A DNA stretch of 64,000 nt from Colwellia piezophila ATCC BAA-637 (GTDB lineage: Bacteria; Pseudomonadota; Gammaproteobacteria; Enterobacterales; Alteromonadaceae): assembly GCF_000378625.1 (NCBI RefSeq), contig NZ_KB905170.1, positions 124,001 to 188,000 of the forward strand, read 5' to 3'. This document shows, piece after piece, positions 1-8,308 of this stretch (positions are counted from its first letter, which is position 1; every line of letters begins with the position of its first letter). Under the pieces are notes generated by a model that saw nothing but the letters and a program-made list of their open reading frames with translations, did not search any database and was not told the DNA's origin. A program made the translations under genes and the position numbers.

Positions 1-242
1 TCTATGGTCACACCGTTATTTTTATAGCCAGGCAACGGTTTGCGGTATTGGTAATTCATAAGTAAATCCAGGAAACATTTCTAATAAACAATAGTTGATG
101 GTTCTATAACTAACATTGTATAAGTCGTTAAAAGTAAAATCAGACGACGGAATTTGCCATGAATTCAAGAAAGAAAATAAGAGCATATAAGTATATGTGA
201 CTATTTTCTGACGATGAAGTCGTGGCAAAGTTCAAGTCTCTC

Positions 243-1367
243 CTACCTCTTTTCGATAGCTACAACCGAACGTGGTTCACTGCCGATGTAATCAGCACTT
301 GGTCTGATTATACGGTTATTGCTACGCTGTTCCATAACATGCGCGGCCCAACCAGTTAAGCGTGAACAGACAAAAATAGGGGTAAATAGTTTTGTCGGAA
401 TACCCATATAATTATAGGTAGAGGCATGGAAGAAATCTGCATTACAGAATAACTTTTTTGTATCCCACATGTATTCTTCACACGCGACAGAAATATCATA
501 AAGTGAAGTATCACCATTCTGTTTAGCTAGCTTTTCAGACCAAGCCTTAATAATGACATTTCGTGGATCGCTGGTGCGATAAATCGCATGACCAAAGCCC
601 ATGATTTTCTCTTTACGCGCTAACATTCCGGCCATTTGTTCTTTAGCATCACTTGGTGAAGTAAAGCTCAGAATCATATCCATTGCCGCTTCATTAGCAC
701 CACCATGCAGTGGTCCACGTAAAGTACCAATAGCGCCAGTGATACAAGAAAACATATCTGATAAGGTAGAAGCACACACACGTGCCGTAAATGTTGAGGC
801 GTTAAATTCATGCTCAGCATATAAAATCAGTGATACATCCATTACGCGTTGGTGTTGCTCAGAAGGACTTTCACCGTTTAATAAACGCAGGAAGTGTCCG
901 GCAAGTGAACTCTCAGATGATTGACAATCAATTTCTACGCCATCATGACTGTATTTATACCAGTAACACATGATCGCTGGAAAAGCGGCTAATAAACGAT
1001 TTGCTGCGTTATTTTGCTGGCTAAAATCATTTTCTGGCTCTAAGTTACCTAAAAAAGAACAACCCGTGCGCATAACATCCATTGGATGGACATCTTTAGG
1101 GATAAGTTTTAATACCGCTTTTAATGCCTCGGGTAAATCACGTAACGATTTAAGCTCTGCTTGATAAGCCGTTAATTGTGCTTGATTTGGTAATTCACCA
1201 TTGAATAATAAATAAGCAACTTCCTCAAAGGTTGAATTTTCGGCTAAATCAGCAATATCATAACCACAATAGGTTAAGCCTGAGCCAGATTTTCCAACTG
1301 TACATAATGCTGTTTCGCCAGCACTTTGACCACGTAACCCTGCGCCACTCATTTTTTTATCACTCAT
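243..1367 (-). CDS. prpC: 2-methylcitrate synthase
   Basis: Condenses propionyl-CoA with oxaloacetate to 2-methylcitrate, the first step of the methylcitrate cycle for propionate breakdown; cytosolic. The 374-residue protein has the citrate-synthase fold signatures and the expected catalytic triad: H221 in HGGANEAA, H260 in GFGHAIYRTSDPRN and D311 in CNADFFHAS. The length fits PrpC and is shorter than hexameric citrate synthase GltA (about 430). It follows prpB on the same strand after a gap of about 160 bases, consistent with one prp operon read right to left. The acnD and prpF genes that commonly follow are not visible in the 242 bases left of the stop codon. Family assignment is firm; preference for propionyl-CoA over acetyl-CoA is inferred from context. 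Confidence 0.96.
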   Translation of the reverse strand: MSDKKMSGAGLRGQSAGETALCTVGKSGSGLTYCGYDIADLAENSTFEEVAYLLFNGELPNQAQLTAYQAELKSLRDLPEALKAVLKLIPKDVHPMDVMRTGCSFLGNLEPENDFSQQNNAANRLLAAFPAIMCYWYKYSHDGVEIDCQSSESSLAGHFLRLLNGESPSEQHQRVMDVSLILYAEHEFNASTFTARVCASTLSDMFSCITGAIGTLRGPLHGGANEAAMDMILSFTSPSDAKEQMAGMLARKEKIMGFGHAIYRTSDPRNVIIKAWSEKLAKQNGDTSLYDISVACEEYMWDTKKLFCNADFFHASTYNYMGIPTKLFTPIFVCSRLTGWAAHVMEQRSNNRIIRPSADYIGSEPRSVVAIEKR

Positions 1368-1525
1368 GATTTTTTCCTTATATTCTTAAAATTTAATGTT
1401 CGAATTATTTTTGAATTGTTATTTAAATTAATGCGCTAAGTCATTGCCTTAATTCAATTTCGATACTTATATTTATTATTTGATTTCTTATTCAGTTACT
1501 TATTCTTGCCTTCAGCACTCTTTAG

Positions 1526-2431
1526 CTATTTATTTTTACCTTCGGCAAAAAGGGAATCAAGCTTTTGTTCATAATCGTGATAACCAAGGTAGTCATATAA
1601 TTCCATGCGTGTTTGCATGTTGTTAATTTCAGCCTTTTGATCGCCATCTGCTAGCAAGGTTTTATAAACCGATTCAGCGGCTTTATTCATTGCACGAAAA
1701 GCGGATAATGGGTAAAGCACCATGGCACAACCCCACTCAGCTAATTGCGCTTTATTCCATAGCTCTGTTTGACCAAACTCAGTGATATTAGCCAGTACAG
1801 GTACATCAAGAGCTTCAGTAAAAGCACGATAATGTTCTTGAGTTTTAATGGCTTCAGCAAAAATACCATCAGCACCTGCTTCAACATAAGCTTTAGCACG
1901 TTCAATGGCCGCTTCGAGGCCTTCTTGTGCAAAAGAGTCTGTACGCGCCATAATAAAAAAGTCACTATCTATACGGGCATCTACAGCGGCTTTAATGCGA
2001 TCAACCATTTCTTGGGTTGAGACGATTTCTTTATTTGGGCGATGTCCACAACGTTTTTGCGCAACCTGATCTTCAAGGTGTACGGCCGCAGCGCCAGCTT
2101 TTTCCATATCACGAATGGTTTTAGCAATATTAAATGCGCCGCCCCAACCGGTATCAATATCGACAAGTAAAGGCAAGCTTGAAGCACTGGTAATTCTTTG
2201 TACATCGGCGATAACATCATTCAACGACGTCATACCTAGATCGGGTAAACCGTAAGACGCATTAGCAACGCCACCACCGGATAAATAAATAGCCTGGTGG
2301 CCAAGTTGCTCAGCCATCATCGCGCAATACGCATTTATGGTACCGACTACTTGCAAGGGTTTATTATTTTCTAAGGCAAGACGAAATTTTTTACCCGGTG
2401 AAATATTTTTTGTTGATAAGTTTGCTGACAT
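1526..2431 (-). CDS. prpB: 2-methylisocitrate lyase
   Basis: Cleaves 2-methylisocitrate to pyruvate and succinate, the last step of the methylcitrate cycle. The 301-residue protein belongs to the isocitrate lyase/PEP mutase superfamily: it has [16 protein letters not shown] near the N-terminus, DIDTGWGG for Mg binding and the active-site loop motif [10 protein letters not shown] longer reading to 2506 exists, but the ATG at 2431 is preferred because AGGAG lies 7 bases upstream and the homologous region begins just after it. The extra 25 residues of the longer form are basic and unlike the family, and would overlap the regulator gene. The gene sits 10 bases downstream of the GntR regulator gene and upstream of prpC, suggesting cotranscription. 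Confidence 0.95.
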   Translation of the reverse strand: MSANLSTKNISPGKKFRLALENNKPLQVVGTINAYCAMMAEQLGHQAIYLSGGGVANASYGLPDLGMTSLNDVIADVQRITSASSLPLLVDIDTGWGGAFNIAKTIRDMEKAGAAAVHLEDQVAQKRCGHRPNKEIVSTQEMVDRIKAAVDARIDSDFFIMARTDSFAQEGLEAAIERAKAYVEAGADGIFAEAIKTQEHYRAFTEALDVPVLANITEFGQTELWNKAQLAEWGCAMVLYPLSAFRAMNKAAESVYKTLLADGDQKAEINNMQTRMELYDYLGYHDYEQKLDSLFAEGKNK

Positions 2432-2441
2432 CTTAGATCTC

Positions 2442-3137
2442 CTATGATTCTTGCTCTGCTTTTTGCAGGGCAATTTTGTTTTCAATGTTTTTACGTGAAG
2501 CAGCAATATGACGGCGCATTAATAGCTCGGCTAGTTCACCGTCTCTATCACTGATGGCTTGAATAATATTTGAGTGTTCGGTAAAAGCGCGAGTAGCTCT
2601 TGGGCTATGCATACCAAATTGACAACGATACATACGCACTAAGTGATACAACTGACCACAAATAAGATTGATCAATTGTTGATTATGGCTGCCGAGAATA
2701 ACTTTGTAGTGAAAATCAACATCCCCTTCTTCTTGGTAGTAAGCCACACCATCTTGCAGTGCTTTATCGCCGGCATGTTGAGCAAGCATATCTTGCATAT
2801 GCGCTATCTCTTCATCGGTCATGTTTAGGGCCGCTTGTCGACATGCCATACCTTCAAGTGCTTCTCGAGTGATATATAACTCAAGCAAACCTTCTATGGT
2901 GCAATCAACCACGCGTGAGCCAATGTTGGCCTTACGCTCTATCAAGTGACATTTTTCCAGACGGTTCAACGCTTCACGTAAGGTAGAGCGACTTATTTGG
3001 TAGTGCTTAGCAAGCTCAGGCTCACTTATTTTGCTACCCGCGGCCATATCACCTTCGACAATGGCATGTTGAAGCTGTTCAAAGACCTTATCAGCCGTGG
3101 TAACTGCCGCTTGTTTTGTGGGGTTTTGTAAAAGCAT
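2442..3137 (-). CDS. GntR-family (FadR/FCD-type) regulator of propionate catabolism
   Basis: A transcription factor with an N-terminal winged helix-turn-helix (the segment [21 protein letters not shown] is the recognition region) and a C-terminal FCD ligand-binding domain with conserved His residues, about 231 residues from the ATG at 3137. A GTG at 3188 would add 17 residues; no clear ribosome binding site favours either. It precedes prpB and prpC on the same strand, so it probably controls the prp operon and itself. The palindrome TTGTCGACAA occurs twice upstream, a typical arrangement for an autoregulated GntR repressor. Such a regulator is known for prp operons in Shewanella-type bacteria (PrpQ in some annotations); using that name here would be inference. 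Confidence 0.88.
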   Translation of the reverse strand: MLLQNPTKQAAVTTADKVFEQLQHAIVEGDMAAGSKISEPELAKHYQISRSTLREALNRLEKCHLIERKANIGSRVVDCTIEGLLELYITREALEGMACRQAALNMTDEEIAHMQDMLAQHAGDKALQDGVAYYQEEGDVDFHYKVILGSHNQQLINLICGQLYHLVRMYRCQFGMHSPRATRAFTEHSNIIQAISDRDGELAELLMRRHIAASRKNIENKIALQKAEQES

Positions 3138-3193
3138 AGTGTGTCGTATAAACCTAAATGTGAACTTTAAGGGTGTTTGTCGAACCACGCTGC

Positions 3194-3278
3194 ATTGTCG
3201 ACAAATAAACTAATATCAATCAATAATATCCTAATACTTAGAATACTCAAGTAGACTTAAGTGTAATTGTCGACAATT
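3194..3278 (-). promoter_or_regulatory. Twin TTGTCGACAA operators and putative prp promoter
   Basis: Two palindromes sharing TTGTCGACAA lie upstream of the GntR gene: ATTGTCGACAA at 3194-3204 and the perfect 14-mer AATTGTCGACAATT at 3265-3278. The centre-to-centre distance is about 72 bases. A possible minus-strand promoter lies between them: TTGAGT (3245-3250), 16 bases, TATTAT (3223-3228). Inference: repressor sites for the adjacent GntR protein controlling the regulator-prpB-prpC transcript. Confidence 0.65.
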
Positions 3279-3553
3279 TTTTAAAATATATAGATGTAAG
3301 TGTAAACTTTACTGATCGGGGTCAAGCTTAAGGGTTGGAGTTTAACGCAATATTATTAAGTAAAGACGGGGAATTTATTGGGCTTTATTTAAGGAGTTGT
3401 CTCGTCCTAATAGACCTTATTTGATTCTTGGTATTTAATGTTAGTTTTCTTTATTAACTTGCACCAATTGGTAATGAACTTGCAGCGCTGTCAGTAGCAT
3501 TTGGAGTGCAATACTGGCATTCAACGGGTAATAGTATAATTTCGACACAAGTT

Positions 3554-3878
3554 ATACCAATTTGATTAAATTTCTTCCCGGCTCAGAACTGTACTCAATG
3601 TTTAATAACAAGGCGAATTTGTTTAGGTCTAGTCATTCTAAACCACATAAATTTAACGATGTTAGTGGTCATTGAGTAAGCTCCCATAGGGCGAATATCT
3701 AATAAAAGGAAAGGGTTCATATGCGGCGTTATTGATTTTGACAAGGACGCTACATGGATGTAGCTTCTTAGAGAATGCAGGAGCTTATTCTCCTGAATAA
3801 CCATTCTCTTCAATCAATGCCTTGCCTCTAAACCCTTTAACTCTCGCTGAGTGGGAAAGAACTTAATCAACTTGGTAT
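3554..3878. mobile_element. Gene-less palindromic element, long subtype, copy A (MITE-like)
   Basis: About 325 bases bounded by ATACCAA and TTGGTAT. It matches, in reverse orientation, the 323-base element at 57456-57778 (same ends, the CTCAGCGAGAG segment, the CAAGGCATTG segment, the hairpin module). It has no credible gene; the translatable stretch across it is a by-product of the repeat. At 3747-3795 it carries a 49-base double-hairpin module missing from the related 262-base elements at 34465 and 62594. It fills most of the space between the prp regulator and the DUF924 gene. Confidence 0.75.
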
Positions 3879-3933
3879 TAGTACTAATAAATGCTCAAAC
3901 TAAAAAATCAAAGTGCTAAGTTAGCGCAAGCAA

Positions 3934-4473
3934 TTAAAATGAGGAGTTGGGTTGGCTTAAAAATTCAAGCTCTTCTGGCGTTGACTGTCGGTTTAACAAT
4001 ATATTACGGTGCGGATAGCGACCAAATCGCTCAATAATTTCTTTATGTTTTAATTCAGAGTCAATATTATTGGCGATGCCATTAGCCTGAAAAAGTGTTG
4101 CCGCTTTCTCGTGAATGACTAATGATTCACTGTGCATAAAAGGCATATATAAAAAGCTCTTTTCTACTGGATCCAGTGCTTTATCTGCCCCTAGAGCAAT
4201 GGCTTCTTGCGCAAGCGTTAGGGCTAGACCATCATGGGCAAATGCTTGCCCATGATCTCGATACATATTACGCGAGAATTGATCGAGAATGATGATTTCA
4301 GCAAGCCGTCCATGCGCTGTTTTCCGCCAAGATACTAACTCGCATTGTCTAGCCGCTTTATGTACTTCTAAAAACTTCGTCGTTATCTCTTGATCAAAGC
4401 TTATGTCTTTCAGCCACCAACGCGCCGGCTCTATTTCTTTAAACCAAAAATTGAGCACATCTTGATAATTCAT
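3934..4473 (-). CDS. DUF924 family protein
   Basis: A 179-residue soluble protein with the DUF924 signatures: DVLNFWF at the N-terminus, AHGRLAEIIILDQFSRNMYR in the middle, then PFMHSESLVIHEKA and a C-terminal GRYPHRN motif. Members of this family have a TPR-like alpha-helical fold; their biochemical role is not established. The start at 4473 is chosen because AAGGAT precedes it; a 10-residue longer reading has no better signal. The next minus-strand gene (VOC protein, 4527-4913) lies just upstream, so the two may be cotranscribed. Confidence 0.85.
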   Translation of the reverse strand: MNYQDVLNFWFKEIEPARWWLKDISFDQEITTKFLEVHKAARQCELVSWRKTAHGRLAEIIILDQFSRNMYRDHGQAFAHDGLALTLAQEAIALGADKALDPVEKSFLYMPFMHSESLVIHEKAATLFQANGIANNIDSELKHKEIIERFGRYPHRNILLNRQSTPEELEFLSQPNSSF

Positions 4474-4526
4474 TTTAATATCCTTATTTATAGTTGTTTT
4501 CAACAGATAGTTGACCGATATCAGCC

Positions 4527-4913
4527 TTAGTTTGGCTGATATAACTCTAACGGCAAACCATCGGGATCACTAAAAAAGGTAAACCTTTTACCGGTATATT
4601 CATCCACTCTTATCGGTTCAACATCAATACCCGCATTGGTTAAATGCTGACAAACTTGCTCAATACTGTCGACAATAAAGGCTAAATGCCTAAGCCCTTG
4701 AGCCTCTGGATAACTAGGTCTAGTGGCAGGAGCAGGAAAAGAAAATAACTCTATTTGTGTGCCATCAGCGAGTGCTAAATCAAGTTTATAAGAATCGCGA
4801 TCTGCGCGATAATTTTCAGCTAACACTTTTAAACCTAAGATTTTGGTATAAAAGTGTTTAGATTTTTGATAGTCACAACAGATGATGGCTACATGATGTA
4901 TGCCCTTTAACAT
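4527..4913 (-). CDS. gloA2: VOC-superfamily (glyoxalase I-like) protein, YaeR/GloA2 type
   Basis: A 128-residue protein made of two beta-alpha-beta-beta-beta modules of the vicinal oxygen chelate fold. HHVAIICCDYQKSKHFYTKILG starts the first module, and GLRHLAFIVDSIE followed by FTFFSDPDGLPLELYQ forms the second; the His and Glu residues in these segments match the metal-ligand positions of the family. It closely resembles E. coli YaeR. Substrate is unknown: glyoxalase I-like metal chemistry is expected but cannot be read from sequence. It lies only 2 bases downstream of rssA, so the two are probably translated from one message. Confidence 0.9.
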   Translation of the reverse strand: MLKGIHHVAIICCDYQKSKHFYTKILGLKVLAENYRADRDSYKLDLALADGTQIELFSFPAPATRPSYPEAQGLRHLAFIVDSIEQVCQHLTNAGIDVEPIRVDEYTGKRFTFFSDPDGLPLELYQPN

Positions 4914-4915
4914 GT

Positions 4916-5836
4916 TTATGGTTCCTTAATGCGCTTGCTTGATATAGCAATATTATTACCGACTAAAGCCGACAAGCTTTTATTGGCGGTATCATAACCT
5001 AGTTTGATCATTTCATCTGCCCGATGAAACTCTAAGGTACCACAGGCATTACGCGCTATTTCGACAAAGTAATCCGCAGGGTATGCCGCTAGTTTTTGCC
5101 GAGCAATAGTACTTTGCATGGCATCAAACGCTTGATTGGCAATATCATAGGCGCCCCAATCATTCACATTAAGCTGTTCGACCTGAGGCTTAAATCGTGC
5201 TAGGAAACTATTCAATTTACTTGCTGGCTGACTTTCAAAGGTACTTGCGTCTACCTCAGCAATGTTTAACGTTTTGACACTACCACCTAAGTTTACCGCG
5301 ATTGTGAAATCAGTATTATCGCTAAAGGTAGGCGCTATTGGCACAGGATTAAGTACACCACCATCAATAAGATCTACACCACGGTAATGAAAAGGAGTAA
5401 AAAATAATGGTAAGGAAATAGAAGCCCTAATTGCATCGAACAAACTGCCAGAGCTAAGCCAAACTTCTTTTTCATTGGCAATATCAGCCGCTACGGCGGT
5501 ATATTTAATGGAGAGCTCTTCAATATCGATATCACCCACTAACTCGATGAGCGTGGCAATTATTTTATCACCTTTAACTAGACCATTTTTTTGCCAAGAT
5601 AAATCAAGTAAGGTTAAAATATCGACTTTGCTGATGTCCCTAACCCATTGCTCAAAGACATCAAGTTTACCCGCCGCATATATACCGCCAATTAAAGCCC
5701 CCATAGAACAACCAGAAATAGAAGCTATTTCAAACCCTTGCTCTTCTAGCCAATGAATAACGCCGATATGGGCTAAACCTCTTGCACCACCACTACCTAA
5801 CACCAGCGAAATAGACTTTTTTTTATGCTCTGACAT
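4916..5836 (-). CDS. rssA: Patatin-like phospholipase family protein RssA
   Basis: A 306-residue patatin-domain protein, a predicted serine lipid acyl hydrolase. It shows the oxyanion glycine loop (GSGGARGLAHIGVI), the nucleophile elbow GCSMG (Ser about residue 44) and the catalytic Asp in LIDGGVLNPVP. The conserved DLSWQ and EFHRADE segments match E. coli RssA rather than YjjU or YchK. There is no signal peptide, so it is expected to be cytoplasmic. It is the first gene of the minus-strand run rssA-VOC-DUF924. The physiological substrate is not known. Confidence 0.9.
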   Translation of the reverse strand: MSEHKKKSISLVLGSGGARGLAHIGVIHWLEEQGFEIASISGCSMGALIGGIYAAGKLDVFEQWVRDISKVDILTLLDLSWQKNGLVKGDKIIATLIELVGDIDIEELSIKYTAVAADIANEKEVWLSSGSLFDAIRASISLPLFFTPFHYRGVDLIDGGVLNPVPIAPTFSDNTDFTIAVNLGGSVKTLNIAEVDASTFESQPASKLNSFLARFKPQVEQLNVNDWGAYDIANQAFDAMQSTIARQKLAAYPADYFVEIARNACGTLEFHRADEMIKLGYDTANKSLSALVGNNIAISSKRIKEP

Positions 5837-5905
5837 TGCTTACCCCTGCTAATTTTAACGTTAACCTTCAAACACCAAGTCATATTTAAACATTGCACTG
5901 TTAAG

Positions 5906-6135
5906 TAACCTGAATTCTGGATAAGCAGCACTTGCTCACTATTCCCCTTTATCCGATTATCCGCGTTAAAACGTCGATAAGTAACCCGTTATTCATAAAC
6001 GTTTTGCCTTGATAATCGAATAAATTGAAACATTGATAGACTATATAGCGGCTTAATCTTGTAAATTTTGTTATTAACAGCCTAAGCTATTTTTTTACCT
6101 AAACATCAAGCACTCATTATCCAGAGTTCAGGTTA
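5906..6135. mobile_element. Small inverted-repeat element, 230 bp
   Basis: The ends are near-perfect 19-base inverted repeats: TAACCTGAATTCTGGATAA at 5906-5924 and the complement of TAACCTGAACTCTGGATAA at 6117-6135 (18 of 19 match). The similarity continues weakly inward (AGCACTTGCTCA against GAGTGCTTGATG). No gene fits inside. One end of the same sequence recurs at 30301, so this is a dispersed repeat; it occupies most of the rssA-GFA gene gap. Confidence 0.6.
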
Positions 6136-6140
6136 AGTAA

Positions 6141-6560
6141 TTAAAAAGGCTGCTTTTCATAACAGGGTAAATCAGTTGGTAAGTTAAACCATGCTTGTTT
6201 TTCACTGGTCCAAATATGCATGCTTGGCTGTATTACTTGTGTATCAGCTAACGTACTCGGTTTTAATTTTATTTTATCAGGATCATCAGGGTTAAAATGA
6301 TAGATACGATTGCCACAACCCGGACAGAATTTTGCCCCGTTAGTATTGCCATTATCTGCCAAACGGCGCCACTCATGCATTTCACCGGTAAATTCAATAT
6401 CTGTAGTGTTAACTACGGCGGTAATACTAAAGGCACTGGTTGAAAGTTTTTGACATTGGCGGCAATGACAAGCAGCGATCATCAGTGGTGGCGCCAATAA
6501 CTGATAAGTTACTTTGCCACACTGGCAAGCGCCTTTGATAGGATATTTAATTTCAGTCAC
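6141..6560 (-). CDS. GFA-family zinc-binding protein
   Basis: A 139-residue member of the GFA family (named after glutathione-dependent formaldehyde-activating enzyme; most members have unknown substrates). The zinc-binding cysteines are plain: CQCGKVTY, then ACHCRQCQK, then FCPGCGNRIYHF. The start is taken as the GTG at 6560, which has AAGGAAG 5 bases upstream; the longer TTG reading would place that ribosome binding site inside the gene. It stands alone, 5 bases from the inverted-repeat element downstream of it. Whether it acts on a glutathione adduct is unknown. Confidence 0.85.
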   Translation of the reverse strand: MTEIKYPIKGACQCGKVTYQLLAPPLMIAACHCRQCQKLSTSAFSITAVVNTTDIEFTGEMHEWRRLADNGNTNGAKFCPGCGNRIYHFNPDDPDKIKLKPSTLADTQVIQPSMHIWTSEKQAWFNLPTDLPCYEKQPF

Positions 6561-6696
6561 ATTAACTTCCTTATTGTATTTCAATGGGATATCAATAAAT
6601 TTTAAGTTAGATTAATACTATAAAGTGAAATATAAAATATGCCAACAAGAAAGTAATCGAGAAAATCACCACGAACGGTTAACATTAAATATTAGG

Positions 6697-6739
6697 CAAA
6701 AAAAAACCCACGCAATATTTACATATTGCGTGGGTTTTC
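6697..6739 (-). terminator. Rho-independent terminator of the tRNA-Ala/Glu operon
   Basis: A strong hairpin (AACCCACGCAATA paired with TATTGCGTGGGTT, 6-base loop) is followed on the minus strand by nine T residues. It lies about 40 bases downstream of the last tRNA-Glu gene. It could also stop transcription in the other direction. Confidence 0.85.
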
Positions 6740-6777
6740 TCATATAGTCACTGATCTTTTAATAAATTAAAAGAAAG

Positions 6778-6853
6778 TGGCATCCCTAAGGGGATTCGAA
6801 CCCCTGTTACCGCCGTGAAAGGGCGGTGTCCTAGGCCTCTAGACGATAGGGAC
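6778..6853 (-). tRNA. tRNA-Glu(TTC), fifth in operon
   Basis: A 76-base cloverleaf starting GTCCCTATCGTC with anticodon loop CTTTCAC (TTC), T-loop GGTTCGAATCC and encoded CCA. The first acceptor pair is G-T, a wobble. Identical in sequence to the four upstream copies. Confidence 0.97.
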
Positions 6854-7061
6854 ACTGATTGATTTAACGAATACTATTACTAGTAAATATCATAAATCAT
6901 TTCAAACTATCTAGCAGATTGCTCCGCTGATTTAATTAGACCAAGACTTCAATAATAGAAGTAAAATGGAAAAACTAAAACTCTAAATTCTTATTTTATT
7001 TACAGTAATAAGATAACTGCATGCTCTCTCTCATCAAACCTTTATCAGGTATAGATAGAAG

Positions 7062-7137
7062 TGGCATCCCTAAGGGGATTCGAACCCCTGTTACCGCCGT
7101 GAAAGGGCGGTGTCCTAGGCCTCTAGACGATAGGGAC
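7062..7137 (-). tRNA. tRNA-Glu(TTC), fourth in operon
   Basis: Same 76 bases as the other four copies, with anticodon TTC and encoded CCA. The spacer to the next copy shares blocks with the other spacers, as expected from tandem duplication. Confidence 0.97.
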
Positions 7138-7261
7138 ACAAGACTTAGCTAATAGCTAAAGTCAGAACAGTACTTAATTTTTTATAAGTTCAAGTAAACT
7201 TAGTTCTCTTTTCAGAGTAATGCTCTCTTTCGTTTATTTCTTTAACAGAACTAAATAAAAG

Positions 7262-7337
7262 TGGCATCCCTAAGGGGATTCGAACCCCTGTTACCGCCGT
7301 GAAAGGGCGGTGTCCTAGGCCTCTAGACGATAGGGAC
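7262..7337 (-). tRNA. tRNA-Glu(TTC), third in operon
   Basis: Same 76 bases as the other four copies, anticodon TTC, encoded CCA; repeat period to the neighbours is about 195-200 bases. Confidence 0.97.
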
Positions 7338-7456
7338 ACAATATTTAGCTAATCGCTAAATTAGAACAGAGCTTAATTTTTTATAAGTTCAAGCAACTTA
7401 GTTCTCTTTTCAGAGTAATGCTCTCTTTTATCATGCCTTAAAAGGTAAGAATAAAG

Positions 7457-7532
7457 TGGCATCCCTAAGGGGATTCGAACCCCTGTTACCGCCGTGAAAG
7501 GGCGGTGTCCTAGGCCTCTAGACGATAGGGAC
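7457..7532 (-). tRNA. tRNA-Glu(TTC), second in operon
   Basis: Same 76 bases as the other four copies, anticodon TTC, encoded CCA; repeat period to the first copy is 189 bases. Confidence 0.97.
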
Positions 7533-7645
7533 ACAATATTTAGCTAATCGCTAAATTAGAACAGTGCTTAATGTTTTATAAGTTTAAGCAAACTTTACCG
7601 CCTTTACCCTTGATTTATATAATAAATAAAAGGTAAAGAAAATAG

Positions 7646-7721
7646 TGGCATCCCTAAGGGGATTCGAACCCCTGTTACCGCCGTGAAAGGGCGGTGTCCT
7701 AGGCCTCTAGACGATAGGGAC
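7646..7721 (-). tRNA. tRNA-Glu(TTC), first in operon
   Basis: Same 76 bases as the other four copies, anticodon TTC, encoded CCA. It follows tRNA-Ala by about 100 bases and is read from the same promoter. Confidence 0.97.
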
Positions 7722-7823
7722 ACAAATTAGTGTTTATATTATAAATAATATTAACAAACCAATTAAACTATCTATTTTTCGTTACGGAAAACGCAAGCGT
7801 TAACTTTAACAAAAAACCTAATA

Positions 7824-7899
7824 TGGTGGAGCTATGCGGGATCGAACCGCAGACCTCTTCGCTGCCAGCGAAGCGCTCTCCCAGCTGAGCTATAGCCCC
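7824..7899 (-). tRNA. tRNA-Ala(GGC)
   Basis: A 76-base cloverleaf starting GGGGCTATAGCTCAGCTGGG with anticodon loop CTGGCAG (GGC), T-loop GGTTCGATCC and encoded CCA. It is the promoter-proximal gene of the Ala-Glu operon. Confidence 0.97.
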
Positions 7900-7987
7900 G
7901 AAATTTTCGGTTTATTTAATAACTGGCCTAATAGCTATTAAATATGCTCTCAACCAGTGGACCTAACACTTGCTGAAAGCGAGGCGC

Positions 7988-8016
7988 ATTATGAGCAGCA
8001 GCCCCTAAACTGTCAA
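7988..8016 (-). promoter_or_regulatory. Promoter of the tRNA-Ala/Glu operon
   Basis: On the minus strand TTGACA (8011-8016) is followed after 17 bases by CATAAT (7988-7993) and then a GC-rich discriminator, GCGCCTCGC. That is the usual layout of a strong sigma-70, stringently controlled stable-RNA promoter. It lies about 90 bases upstream of tRNA-Ala. Confidence 0.85.
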
Positions 8017-8308
8017 CACTTATTTGTAAAAAAAAGCATTTATTTCGAAAGAAATGCTTTAACTGATCGCATAATGAGCAAGCTGCTTAATTATTGCCTC
8101 ATTTCAACTAACTCTCTGTAATAATGGTGTAATTATTAACCAGCTATACAAATACTAATTATTATTAAAGTGATAGCCGACTCCTCTGCCCTATTTCGCC
8201 CTTGATATAATGATATTAACTTGTGTACCCTTAGTTACTTTATCTTTTGTCTTTTTAACGGTATGGTTTACATAACTTAGTCATACAATAGATAAAGCAG
8301 TAAACCGT
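8017..8308. other. Intergenic region between tRNA promoter and ybhK
   Basis: AT-rich sequence between divergent units. It presumably holds the ybhK promoter, but no convincing -35/-10 pair or repeat was recognised. Confidence 0.4.

Noticed and set aside
22-228. 68-codon minus-strand frame just after prpC
   Set aside because: Starts at TTG without a convincing ribosome binding site, has no recognisable domain and unusual composition; may be decayed sequence.
3595-3813. 72-codon minus-strand frame similar to another frame at 57548-57766
   Set aside because: The similarity is explained by both lying in copies of the same inverted-repeat element, including the hairpin module; it does not look like a protein family.
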